Assembly: GCA_046734415.1 (NCBI GenBank)
Contig: JBKPRD010000313.1
Location: forward strand, 1 to 9,788
Direction of reading: 5' to 3'
DNA from: DATBLE01 sp046734415
GTDB lineage: Bacteria; Actinomycetota; Thermoleophilia; Gaiellales; Gaiellaceae
Length of the DNA stretch: 9,788 nt
Shown one piece after another: positions 1 to 7,142 of this stretch (position 1 is its first letter; the number at the start of each line of letters is the position of its first letter). The translations under genes were made by a program, and so were the position numbers. The notes under the pieces were generated by a model. It ran no database searches. It saw only the letters and a list, made by a program, of their open reading frames with translations, and had not been told where the DNA came from.

Positions 1-2565
1 GTCCTCGAGCGGCTTCAGCAACTTGATCGCCTCGCGCAGGCGGCTCTCGGCCTTGCGGTAGTCGCCACGCTGCTCGGCCGCCCCGGCAAGCGAGTTCATC
101 GTGCGCCCGAGCATCCATGCGTCGCCCACCTCGGCGAACAGCGCCCTGGACTCCTCGAGCTGCTCCTCGCCGAGATCCGTCTCCCGCTTCTCGAGGCGGA
201 GCGAACCGAGCGAGTGCAGCGCCTGTGCGCGCGCGACGATGCTGTCGCTCTCCTCGGCGAGCTCGAGCCCGTGGAGCAGCGTCTCCTCGGCCTCGTCGAG
301 CCGCCCGAGGTGGCGGTAGACGCTCGCGAGGGCGTCGAGCGCGTGGGCCTCCAGGTCCTTCCGCTCCAGCCGGCGGGCGATCTCGAGCGACTCGGCGACG
401 ATGCGCTCCTGCATCTCGAAATCGCCGACCCACCAGGCGATGCGGCCGCGCACCTCGAGCGCGCCGAACCGCCCGTCCGCGGGCAGAGCCTCGAGCGCGG
501 CGTCGACGAGCTCCGTCGCCTTCGTCAAGTCGCCTTCCCGGAGGAGAGCGACCTCGGCGAGGGCCGTCAAGGCCTTGCCCTCGATCGCCGCGTCGTCGGC
601 CGCGCGGGCGCTCTCCAGCACGGCGTTCATCTCGACGGAGACAGTCGGGAGCTCGCTCATCCGCCAGGCCGCCCGGGCCGCGTGGTACCGGCGTTCGAGG
701 GTCGGCTCGAGCTCCACCGAGCGTAGGAGGAGCTTCCGCGCGGAGCGGTTCGACTCGCGCGCGAGCGCCCGCCGGCCCGCCTCCTCGAGCGCCGCGGCGG
801 CCTCGCTCGCGAGTTCGGGGGGCGTGGCGCCGTCGAGCTCTGCCTGCAGCTGCGTGGCGTGGTCGAGATGGTAGGCGCGAATCTCGAGCAGCTCCTCGCC
901 GGCCCGTTCGCGCAGCCACTCCGCGAACCTGGCGTGCAGCTGCGCGCGTTCCGCCTTCGTCAGCCCGCTGTAGCCGACCTCGCGGATCAGCACGTGCTTG
1001 AACCGGTACGCGCGCTCGCCGATGATCGTCGACCGCGGCTCGGCGAGGATGAAGTCGCGTAGCAGGAGGTTGTCCAGCAGCACGTCGACGTCGAGGTCCG
1101 GTGAGAGGTGCTCGATCGCCCCGTGCCAGAACACCCGCCCGATCACGGCCCCGCGGTGCAACAGCGCCTTCTCCTCCGGGGGCAGGTGGTCGATGCGGGC
1201 GGCGATCAGGGCCTGGAGCGTGTCGGGAATCCGCTCTGGCATGTAGCCGCCGTCGCTCTCGAGCAGCATTCGGATCGTCTCCTCGACGAACAGCGGGTTG
1301 CCCTCGGTCTTCGCGAGCACGGCGACGCGCGCGTCGGCCGGAAGCGCGTCGTGTGGGAGAAGCGCCCTGAGCAGCTGTTCGCTCTCGTCGGCACGGAGCG
1401 GATCGAGCTCGATCGACGTCACGCGCATCCGCCCGCCGCCCCAGCCCGGCCGCACGTCGAGCAGCTCTGGCCGGGCCAGGCAGACGAGCAGAAGCGGCGA
1501 TTCGCGCACCCAGGTCGCAAGGTGCTCGACGAGCTCGAGCAGCGGCTCCTCCGCCCAGTGGATGTCCTCGAAGACGAGCAAGAGCGGCTGGACGTCGGCG
1601 AGCTGGTCGGCCCACGCGCGCGCGGCCCAGGCGATCTCCTGCGCGCTCCGCTCCTGCTCGACCGCGTCCAGGACGCCGGAGGCGAGGCCGAGCAGATCCG
1701 CGACCGCCTCGTCCTCGCAGTACTCCCGTAGCTTCTCGACCGCCTCGCGGACTGGATCGTCGTCGGAGATTCCGGCCGACGACTTGACCATCTCCGCGAG
1801 CGGCCAGTACGTGATCCCCTCGCCGTAGGGCAGGCAGCGGCCGCCGAGGACGGTCGCGCCTTCGAGCGAGCCGACGAACTCGCGGACGAGGCGGCTCTTG
1901 CCGATGCCCGGCTCGCCGTACACCGTGACGAGGTGCGCGCGCCGGTCGCGGGCGGCGCGCTCGAAGGTGTTCGCGAGCAGCTCGAGCTCGGACTCACGGC
2001 CGATCAGCGGCGCGGCGATCGTGGACCGGGTCGGTTCCAGAGCGCGGTCGGCGGCGCAGACGACGCGCCAGGCCGGGAGCGGCTCGGAGCGGCCGCGCAT
2101 TTCGATCGGGTCGACCTCCTCGAGCTCGACGGTGTCCAGCGCGAGCCTCCGCGCGCCGGGCCCGATCAGGATCTCGCCCGGGCGGGCGGACTGCTGGAGC
2201 CGGGCTGCCAGATTGACGGCCTCGCCGGTCGCGAACGTCGAGTCCGCGGTGTCGACGACGACCTCGCCGGACTCGATCCCGACGCGCGCCTCGAGCTCCA
2301 GCTCGCGGACGCCCTTGAGGATCCCCAACCCGGCTCTGATCGCACGCTCGGCATCGTCCTCGTGCGCCTGCGCGACCCCGAAGGCGGCGAGCACCGCGTC
2401 GCCCGCGAACTTCTCGACGATCCCCCCGTGCGTCGTCACACAGTGCTGGACGTCGTCGAAGAACCGCGTCACCTGCCGCCGCACGACCTCGGGGTCACTT
2501 GCGGAGACCAGCGCGGTCGAGTCGACGAGGTCGACGAACAGGACCGTTGCGAGCTTTCGCTCCAC
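1..2565 (-). CDS. Class III nucleotidyl cyclase - AAA/STAND ATPase - TPR signalling protein (3' end outside window)
   Basis: I read 855 codons from a GTG at 2565 with no stop before the window edge, so the C-terminus is missing. Residues 1-175 form a class III adenylate/guanylate cyclase domain beginning MERKLATVLFVDLVDST. Metal-binding Asp12 and Asp56 (in GDAVLAAFG) are 44 residues apart, as in characterised cyclases. The base-contacting Lys52 and transition-state Asn118 and Arg122 (VNLAAR) are present. The position equivalent to the second base-specifying residue (seven before Asn118) is Phe111, not Asp or Thr, so activity and nucleotide choice are uncertain. Residues from about 185 form a STAND/AAA_16 ATPase with a Walker A (GEPGIGKS, 217-224) and a Walker B (LLLVFED, ending at Asp334, then IHWAE). 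From about residue 595 there are repeated TPR-like helical pairs to the edge. Proteins with this architecture are cytoplasmic regulators, and some end in a LuxR-type HTH, which cannot be seen here. The ligand is unknown. Confidence 0.93.
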   Translation of the reverse strand, partial: MERKLATVLFVDLVDSTALVSASDPEVVRRQVTRFFDDVQHCVTTHGGIVEKFAGDAVLAAFGVAQAHEDDAERAIRAGLGILKGVRELELEARVGIESGEVVVDTADSTFATGEAVNLAARLQQSARPGEILIGPGARRLALDTVELEEVDPIEMRGRSEPLPAWRVVCAADRALEPTRSTIAAPLIGRESELELLANTFERAARDRRAHLVTVYGEPGIGKSRLVREFVGSLEGATVLGGRCLPYGEGITYWPLAEMVKSSAGISDDDPVREAVEKLREYCEDEAVADLLGLASGVLDAVEQERSAQEIAWAARAWADQLADVQPLLLVFEDIHWAEEPLLELVEHLATWVRESPLLLVCLARPELLDVRPGWGGGRMRVTSIELDPLRADESEQLLRALLPHDALPADARVAVLAKTEGNPLFVEETIRMLLESDGGYMPERIPDTLQALIAARIDHLPPEEKALLHRGAVIGRVFWHGAIEHLSPDLDVDVLLDNLLLRDFILAEPRSTIIGERAYRFKHVLIREVGYSGLTKAERAQLHARFAEWLRERAGEELLEIRAYHLDHATQLQAELDGATPPELASEAAAALEEAGRRALARESNRSARKLLLRSVELEPTLERRYHAARAAWRMSELPTVSVEMNAVLESARAADDAAIEGKALTALAEVALLREGDLTKATELVDAALEALPADGRFGALEVRGRIAWWVGDFEMQERIVAESLEIARRLERKDLEAHALDALASVYRHLGRLDEAEETLLHGLELAEESDSIVARAQALHSLGSLRLEKRETDLGEEQLEESRALFAEVGDAWMLGRTMNSLAGAAEQRGDYRKAESRLREAIKLLKPLED

Positions 2566-2571
2566 TCCTGA

Positions 2572-2577
2572 ATAGTA
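2572..2577 (-). promoter_or_regulatory. Putative -10 box for leaderless cyclase-ATPase transcript
   Basis: On the minus strand TACTAT lies 6 bases before the GTG at 2565. An AGGA directly abuts the GTG and is too close to act as a Shine-Dalgarno site. A TANNNT hexamer at this distance places the transcription start on the start codon itself. No clear -35 hexamer is visible. Confidence 0.55.
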
Positions 2578-2664
2578 GAAACGAACAACGGCCCGGATAG
2601 CATCCAGCCGTATCCGCTCCGGCGGCGGCAAAGCCGGTCCCTCCGCTCTAGGGTCGCCTCCGTC

Positions 2665-2670
2665 TAGCCT
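2665..2670 (+). promoter_or_regulatory. Putative -10 box for leaderless pmm-thioesterase operon
   Basis: TAGCCT lies 7 bases before the GTG at 2678, and there is no purine-rich ribosome binding site in the preceding 20 bases. A short inverted repeat (AGCC-TAC-GGCT, 2666-2676) covers the -10 and the start region. The 112-base gap to the divergent cyclase gene holds both promoters. I see no convincing -35. Confidence 0.45.
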
Positions 2671-2677
2671 ACGGCTC

Positions 2678-4024
2678 GTGCTCCTGCCCAAGGTCTTCAA
2701 GGCCTACGACGTTCGCGGCCTTTATCCGACGGAGCTCGACGAGGAAGGCGCCAGAGCGGTCGGACGGGCGTTCGTCGAGCAATTCGGGCCGGCGCAGATC
2801 GCGGTCGGGCGCGACATGCGGCTCTCGTCGCCGACGATGGCGCAGGCGGTGATCGACGGAGCGTCCGCGGCCGGAGCGGACGTGCTCGACGTCGGCCTCG
2901 TCGGCACCGAGATGGTCTACTTCGCGGTCGGCGAACTCGGACTCGATGGCGGCGTGATGGTCACCGCCTCACACAATCCGAAGGACTACACCGGGATGAA
3001 GATCGTGCGCGCGGGGGCGCTGCCGGTCGGCGGCGACTCGGGCCTTCTGGACGTGTGCGATCGAGCCCTGTCCGGGGACATTCCCCCGACACGTCCTGCG
3101 GGGGCCGTCTCGAGCTATGACATCTGGCCGGCGTACGTCGATCGGGTGATGTCGTTCGTGGACGTGTCCGAGATCCGCCCGGTGAAGGTCGTGATCGACG
3201 CCGCCAACGGGATGGGCGGGCTGATGCTGCCGCCGGTCCTCGAGCGGCTTCCGATCGAGGCGGTCCGCTGCTACTTCGAGCCCGACGGGAGCTTCCCGAA
3301 CCACGAGCCGAACCCGCTCCTGCCGGAGAACCGCGAGTTCATCGTCTCCAAGACGCTCGAGGAGGGCGCGGACTTCGGCGTTGCCTTCGACGGCGACGCC
3401 GACCGCTGCTTCTTCGTCGACGACACGGGCGAGTTCGTCGCCGGCGACTTCGCGACGGCGCTGTTCGCCGAGGGTGTGCTCGAGAAGGACCCCGGCGCGA
3501 AGGTGATCTACGACGTCCGCGCCAGCTGGGCGGTCCCGGAGACGATCGAGCGGGCCGGCGGCGTTCCGCTCGTCAGCCGCGTCGGGCATGCGTTCATCAA
3601 GCTGCGGATGCGCGAGGAGCAAGCCACGTTCGGGGGCGAGGTCTCCGGGCACTACTACTTCCGAGACTTCTCCCAGGCGGACTCGGGCGTCGTCCCGTTC
3701 CTGCTCATGCTCGAGCGCATCTCGAAGGGCGGCGTGAAGCTTTCCGAGCTCCTGCGCCCGTTCCGCGAGCGCTACTTCATCACCGGCGAGCTGAACACCC
3801 CGGTGGCGGACGTTCCGGCGAAGCTCGCCGAGCTCGAGGAGCGCTTCGGGCCGGGAGGTACGGTCTCGCACCTCGACGGCCTCTCGATCGAGGCCGCCGA
3901 CTGGCACTTCAACGTCCGCCCCTCGAACACCGAGCCGCTCCTCCGCCTCAACCTCGAGGCGCGCTCGCGGGAGCTGATGGAGCGCAAGCGCGACGAGGTG
4001 CTGACGGTCATCCGTGAGCCCTAG
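2678..4024 (+). CDS. manB: Phosphomannomutase/phosphoglucomutase (alpha-D-phosphohexomutase family)
   Basis: This 448-residue cytoplasmic enzyme should interconvert hexose 6-phosphate and 1-phosphate, feeding GDP-mannose or UDP-glucose type precursors for glycans and polysaccharide. The N-terminus has the family sequence KVFKAYDVRG. The phosphorylated catalytic serine is Ser98 in TASHNP, and the Mg-binding loop DGDADR is at 238-243. The sugar-recognition loop GEVSGHYYF starts at 320, and the C-terminal phosphate-binding loop RPSNTEP starts at 414. All four domain signatures are intact and the length is normal for the family. The start is GTG at 2678, which puts the conserved N-terminal strand immediately after the initiator and lies 7 bases from a -10-like hexamer. 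It is followed by an overlapping thioesterase gene. The sequence alone does not settle preference for mannose or glucose phosphate, and phosphoglucosamine mutase is less likely given the TASHNP and GEVSGH motifs. Confidence 0.93.
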   Translation: MLLPKVFKAYDVRGLYPTELDEEGARAVGRAFVEQFGPAQIAVGRDMRLSSPTMAQAVIDGASAAGADVLDVGLVGTEMVYFAVGELGLDGGVMVTASHNPKDYTGMKIVRAGALPVGGDSGLLDVCDRALSGDIPPTRPAGAVSSYDIWPAYVDRVMSFVDVSEIRPVKVVIDAANGMGGLMLPPVLERLPIEAVRCYFEPDGSFPNHEPNPLLPENREFIVSKTLEEGADFGVAFDGDADRCFFVDDTGEFVAGDFATALFAEGVLEKDPGAKVIYDVRASWAVPETIERAGGVPLVSRVGHAFIKLRMREEQATFGGEVSGHYYFRDFSQADSGVVPFLLMLERISKGGVKLSELLRPFRERYFITGELNTPVADVPAKLAELEERFGPGGTVSHLDGLSIEAADWHFNVRPSNTEPLLRLNLEARSRELMERKRDEVLTVIREP

Positions 4025-4445
4025 GCTGCCGTTCAAGTTCAGCGCGAGGACGCGCGTCGGCTTCTCGGACACGGACGCCCAGGGGATCGTCTACTACGGC
4101 CGCTACATGCCCTACTTCGACCTGGCGCGGGTGGAGTACCACCGCGCCCTCGACATGCTGCGCACCGGGCCCGACCGCGAGCAGTTCGTGATGCGGGCGA
4201 TGACGGTCGAGTACCACGCCCCGGCGCGGTTCGACGACGAGATCGAGATCGACGTCCGCATCGCCCGCATCGGCACCTCCAGCGTCACCTACGAGTTCGC
4301 CGCGTATCTCCAGGATGAGGCACTTGCGGCGACGGCGGCGCAGACGGTCGTCCTCGTCGACCTCGCGGAGCACCGGCCGTGCCCGGTGCCCGGCTGGTGG
4401 CGGGAGAAGATCAAGAGCTTCGAAGGCGACGACGTCGACGCCTGA
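4014..4445 (+). CDS. Hotdog-fold acyl-CoA thioesterase (4HBT / YbgC-like)
   Basis: This 143-residue single hotdog domain should hydrolyse acyl-CoA thioesters in the cytoplasm. The family signature is clear: FSDTDAQGIVYYGRY, followed by MPYFDLARVEYHRAL on the long helix. Asp21 (DTDAQG) occupies the catalytic carboxylate position of the 4HBT/YbgC group. Further on, MTVEYHAPARFDDEIEI and the VTYEF strand match the sheet of the fold. The start GTG at 4014 lies inside the end of the mutase gene (11-base overlap including its TAG), so translation is probably coupled and the two share one transcript. The substrate cannot be told: family members act on 4-hydroxybenzoyl-CoA, short-chain acyl-CoAs or, in related enzymes, menaquinone-pathway intermediates. 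The pairing with a sugar mutase gives no obvious metabolic clue. The GC-rich 3' flank has no further gene. Confidence 0.88.
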   Translation: MSPRLPFKFSARTRVGFSDTDAQGIVYYGRYMPYFDLARVEYHRALDMLRTGPDREQFVMRAMTVEYHAPARFDDEIEIDVRIARIGTSSVTYEFAAYLQDEALAATAAQTVVLVDLAEHRPCPVPGWWREKIKSFEGDDVDA

Positions 4446-4507
4446 GGCGGGGGCCATCTTGCTTCGGGGCCCTCGCGGAGCCGTCCGGCCCGGCCGTCAG
4501 AGGTCGA

Positions 4508-4574
4508 GCAGGCCTGCCGCGGCAGAACGGGCGCGCGCCCATCCGTTCCCCTCGAACGAACGGGCGCCGCGCCC
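4508..4574. repeat. Cluster of overlapping palindromes and a tandem hairpin repeat
   Basis: In order: GCAGGCCTGC (4508-4517), CTGCCGCGGCAG (4514-4525), then GAACGG (4525-4530) pairing with CCGTTC (4543-4548) around a self-complementary GGGCGCGCGCCC. A second, near-identical unit GAACGGGCGCCGCGCCC follows at 4558-4574 and can also form a hairpin; its GAACGG can compete for the same CCGTTC. There is no T-run after it, so if it terminates plus-strand transcription it is not a classic U-tract terminator. Confidence 0.5.
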
Positions 4575-4675
4575 TACTCAACCTCTCTCCACAAACCCCT
4601 CATGCGATGTTGTACGTCCGAAGGGCCGCCGCCGCCATCCCTCGACCGGGGTACCCCGTGCCTCGCCCGCGATCA

Positions 4676-4720
4676 TCCCTCGAAGGAGGGAATTTCCCGC
4701 TCCCGGGCGGCAGAGCCGCC
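4676..4720. terminator. Two adjacent hairpins downstream of rel, possible bidirectional terminator
   Basis: TCCCTC (4676-4681) pairs with GAGGGA (4686-4691) around a four-base loop. GGCGGC (4706-4711) pairs with GCCGCC (4715-4720) around AGA. Between them lies the small palindrome GGGAATTTCCC (4688-4698). For the rel transcript these lie about 40-85 bases after the stop at 4760; for the plus strand, the first hairpin is followed by ATTT. The stems are perfect but short, and the T-runs are weak. Confidence 0.4.
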
Positions 4721-4759
4721 ACCACCGCTCCTGGGCCGACTCCGTCGAGCCTACGCCGG

Positions 4760-6964
4760 CTACGGGGTGACGCGGTAGGCGTCGAAGACGGCCTCGATGT
4801 TGCGGAGCGCCGTCAGCAGCGCCCGCAGCGAGCCGATGTCGCCGATCTCGGCCGTGTACCAGTTCTTCGCGAGCTGGTCCTGGACGCCGCCGCCGTAGGC
4901 GACGATGTTCGCGCCGTACTCGGAGAAGGTGCGCGCGACGTCTTCGAGCAGGCGCGGCCGGTCCCACGCGTCGACGGCGATCTGCACGCGGAAGCTCTGC
5001 GCCGATCCCCCCTCCCAGTCGACCGGCGTGAAGCGCTCCGCGTTCCTGCGCAGCGCGCGAACGTTCGGGCAGTCCTCGCGGTGGATCGTGATCCCCTTGC
5101 CGAGCGAGATGTAGCCGACGATCGGATCGCCGGGCACCGGCGTGCAGCATTTGGCAAGGCGGACGAGGACGTCCTCGACGCCGGAGACGTTGATCCCGAA
5201 GCTCTGGCTCGCCGCCGTGTCCTTCGCCTTCGGCGGCTTCAGCGTGACGGCGTCCTCCTCGACGACCTCGGCGGTCTTCAGGCGCTGGATCACCTTGTTG
5301 ACGATCTGGCTCGCGGGCAGCTTCCCGGAGCCGAGCGCGACGTAGAAGTCCTCCGCCTTCTTGAAGCCGGTCTCGCGGATCACCTGCGCGAGCACGGCGG
5401 AGCCCGCCACCTTCCGGTACGGGAGGTTCTGAGCCTTCAGCGCCTGCTCGAGCGCCTCCCGCCCCTTCTGCTCGGCGTCGGCCCGCGTCTCGCGCGAGAA
5501 CCACTGCCGGATCTTGTTGCGGGCGCGCGAGGAGGCGGCGAGCGACATCCAGTCGCGCGAGGGGCCGCGCCCGGACTTCGAGGTCATGATCTCGACGATG
5601 TCGCCGCTCTTCAGGTGGTAGTGGAGCGGGACGATCCGGCCGTTCGCCTTCGCGCCGACCGTTCGGTGGCCGACGTCGGTGTGCACCGAGTACGCGAAGT
5701 CGATCGGCGTCGAGCCCGCCGGCAGCGTCTTCACCTCGCCCTTCGGCGTGAACACGTAGACCTCGTCGTCGAACAGGTCGGTGCGGAGCGTCTTGATGAA
5801 CTCGCGCGGGTCGGCCTCGTCCTGCTGCCAGTCCATCACCTGCTTCATCCACGCCGTCCAGTCGGCGTCGTGGCCCTTCTTCCTCTTGCTGGTCTTGTAC
5901 GCCCAGTGCGCGGCGATGCCGAACTCGGCCGTCTCGTGCATCTCTGTCGTCCGCACCTGGATCTCGAGCGGCCGGCCCTGAGGCCCGATCACGGTCGTGT
6001 GCAGCGCCCGGTAGCGGTTCAGCTTCGGCATCGCGACGTAGTCCTTGAAGCGACCGGGCATCGGCTTCCAGAGCGAGTGGATCAGGCCAAGCGCCCCGTA
6101 GCAGTCGCGCGTCCCCTCCTCGCCGGTGCGCTCGACGAGGACGCGCATCGCGGTCAGGTCGTAGATCTCGTTGAACTCGCGACCCTTCTTCACCATCTTG
6201 TCGTAGATCGAGTAGAAGTGCTTGGCGCGGCCGGAGATCTGCGCGGGGATGTTCGCCTTGTCGAGCTCGCGCTGGAGGATCACGCCGGCCTCGCGGACGT
6301 GCTCCTCGCGGTCGGCGCGCCGCTCGGCCACCATCGCCTTGATCTCGGAGTACTTGCGCGGGTGCAGCGTCTCGAACGCGAGGTCCTCCAGCTCCCATTT
6401 GAGGGCGTGGATACCGAGGCGGTGAGCAAGCGGCGCATAGATCTCCAGCGCCTCGCGCGCCTTCTGCACCTGCTTCTGCTTGCCGAGGTACTCGATCGTG
6501 CGCAGGTTGTGCAGGCGGTCGGCGAGCTTGATCAGGATCACGCGCACGTCCTCGGCCATCGCGACGATCAGCTTCCGGTAGTTCTCGGCCTCGGCGTGCT
6601 CGCGGCTCTGGAACTGGATTCTGGTCAGCTTCGTCACGCCGTCGACGAGCTGGGCGATCTCGTCGCCGAACTCGTCACGCACCGCCTTCAGGTCGGAGTC
6701 GGTGTCCTCGACGACGTCGTGCAGCAGCGCCGCCGCGATCGTCGGCTCGTCCATGCGCAGCTCGGCGAGGATCCTGGCGACGCCGAACGGGTGGTTGATG
6801 AACTCCTCGCCCGAGCGGCGCTGCTGCCCTTCGTGCGCCTTCGCCGCGAACGAGAACGCGCGGGCGAGCAGGTCGCGATCGAGGTCCGGCTTGTAGCTCT
6901 CGACCGTCTCGATCAGCTCATCGACGAGCTCCTGATGACGCTCCGCTACTTCGAGTACGGCCAT
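4760..6964 (-). CDS. relA: Bifunctional (p)ppGpp synthetase/hydrolase (Rel/SpoT family)
   Basis: This cytoplasmic, ribosome-associated enzyme makes (p)ppGpp from ATP and GDP/GTP during starvation and also degrades it. The protein has 734 residues from ATG at 6964, a normal full length. The HD hydrolase domain (about 40-190) keeps HEGQ and HDVVEDT (His82, Asp83), so hydrolysis should work. The synthetase domain (about 240-355) has GRAKHFYSIYDKM, EIYDL and GRFKDY. The RFKD form at 305-308 is the one found in bifunctional enzymes rather than the EFDD of RelA-only enzymes. TGS is at about 398-462, then a helical region, the Cys-rich zinc-finger-like domain (KCCTPVPGD, Cys606/607, and HREDC) and a C-terminal ACT domain from about 657. 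The nucleotide loop reads NRYRALHTT where NxYQSLHTT is usual; the stacking Tyr and the His remain. A GTG two codons upstream (6970) is possible but abuts the -10 hexamer. recJ lies upstream on the same strand. Confidence 0.96.
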   Translation of the reverse strand: MAVLEVAERHQELVDELIETVESYKPDLDRDLLARAFSFAAKAHEGQQRRSGEEFINHPFGVARILAELRMDEPTIAAALLHDVVEDTDSDLKAVRDEFGDEIAQLVDGVTKLTRIQFQSREHAEAENYRKLIVAMAEDVRVILIKLADRLHNLRTIEYLGKQKQVQKAREALEIYAPLAHRLGIHALKWELEDLAFETLHPRKYSEIKAMVAERRADREEHVREAGVILQRELDKANIPAQISGRAKHFYSIYDKMVKKGREFNEIYDLTAMRVLVERTGEEGTRDCYGALGLIHSLWKPMPGRFKDYVAMPKLNRYRALHTTVIGPQGRPLEIQVRTTEMHETAEFGIAAHWAYKTSKRKKGHDADWTAWMKQVMDWQQDEADPREFIKTLRTDLFDDEVYVFTPKGEVKTLPAGSTPIDFAYSVHTDVGHRTVGAKANGRIVPLHYHLKSGDIVEIMTSKSGRGPSRDWMSLAASSRARNKIRQWFSRETRADAEQKGREALEQALKAQNLPYRKVAGSAVLAQVIRETGFKKAEDFYVALGSGKLPASQIVNKVIQRLKTAEVVEEDAVTLKPPKAKDTAASQSFGINVSGVEDVLVRLAKCCTPVPGDPIVGYISLGKGITIHREDCPNVRALRRNAERFTPVDWEGGSAQSFRVQIAVDAWDRPRLLEDVARTFSEYGANIVAYGGGVQDQLAKNWYTAEIGDIGSLRALLTALRNIEAVFDAYRVTP

Positions 6965-6970
6965 ACCCAC

Positions 6971-6976
6971 AGTGTA
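6971..6976 (-). promoter_or_regulatory. Putative -10 box for leaderless rel transcript
   Basis: On the minus strand TACACT ends 6 bases before the ATG at 6964 and immediately touches the alternative GTG at 6970, which argues for ATG as the true start. No Shine-Dalgarno sequence precedes either codon. A TTTGGC about 15 bases further upstream is a poor -35. This gives rel its own promoter in the 160-base gap after recJ. Confidence 0.55.
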
Positions 6977-7049
6977 CTTCGGCCCCTCGAAGCCAAACCT
7001 TCAGTTTCGGGAACACCGTGCCGGAGGAACAACGGATTCGACACCGAAC

Positions 7050-7142
7050 GTGACGACCTTGCGCAAACTTCTCGTCTCCCGCAAACGGCGCGCCGACCGC
7101 CTCGCGGTCCTCCTCGCCGAAGTCCTACGCCGCCCGGCGTAG
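7050..7142 (+). CDS. Candidate 30-residue basic peptide (uncertain)
   Basis: A GTG-started frame of 30 codons ending in TAG runs on the plus strand in the gap between rel and recJ, opposite the last codons of recJ. The predicted peptide starts MTTLRKLLVSRKRRADRL and is rich in Arg, Leu and Ala, so it could form an amphipathic helix. Most third codon positions are G or C, like the real genes. Against it: no ribosome binding site at useful distance (a GGAGG lies about 20 bases upstream), no TANNNT at 6-7 bases, and a hairpin that probably belongs to the recJ 3' end falls inside it. I do not recognise it and would call it only a candidate. Confidence 0.18.
   Translation: MTTLRKLLVSRKRRADRLAVLLAEVLRRPA
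7095..7109 (-). terminator. Hairpin just after the recJ stop
   Basis: GACCGC (7095-7100) pairs perfectly with GCGGTC (7104-7109) around a three-base loop. It lies about 15 bases beyond the recJ stop in the direction of recJ transcription. The sequence after it is GC-rich with only a short TTT, so termination would be partial at best; an mRNA 3'-end stabiliser is an alternative. Confidence 0.35.

Larger units (their letters stand above)
4446..4759. other. Gene-free gap between convergent genes, rich in inverted repeats
   Basis: These 314 bases separate the stop codons of the thioesterase (plus) and rel (minus). I see no credible gene. The stretch holds several palindromes and hairpins, listed separately, and a 10-base direct repeat CATCCCTCGA at 4636-4645 and 4674-4683. 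A weak hairpin (GGGCC 4451-4455 with GGCCC 4468-4472) sits six bases after the thioesterase stop. The likeliest role is two-way transcription termination. Confidence 0.6.

Noticed and set aside
117..1001. Plus-strand Arg/Pro/Ala-rich open frames opposite the cyclase-ATPase-TPR gene
   Set aside because: The translation is extreme low complexity (Arg/Pro/Ser/Ala); the minus frame encodes continuous recognisable domains to the window edge.
2969..4072. A 367-codon minus-strand frame opposite the mutase gene
   Set aside because: It mirrors the mutase codons and has no recognisable motif, while the plus frame carries all four mutase signatures.
4446..4759. Possible structured RNA such as a tRNA or riboswitch
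   Set aside because: No cloverleaf, CCA end or known riboswitch core could be found by eye, and the region lies at gene 3' ends; hairpins alone are better explained as termination or repeat structure.
4602..4778. A 58-codon plus-strand frame (ATG at 4602) in the convergent gap, with a Cys-Cys start and proline runs
   Set aside because: It has no ribosome binding site or -10 at the leaderless distance, the composition follows the palindromes it crosses, and its end overlaps the rel 3' end.
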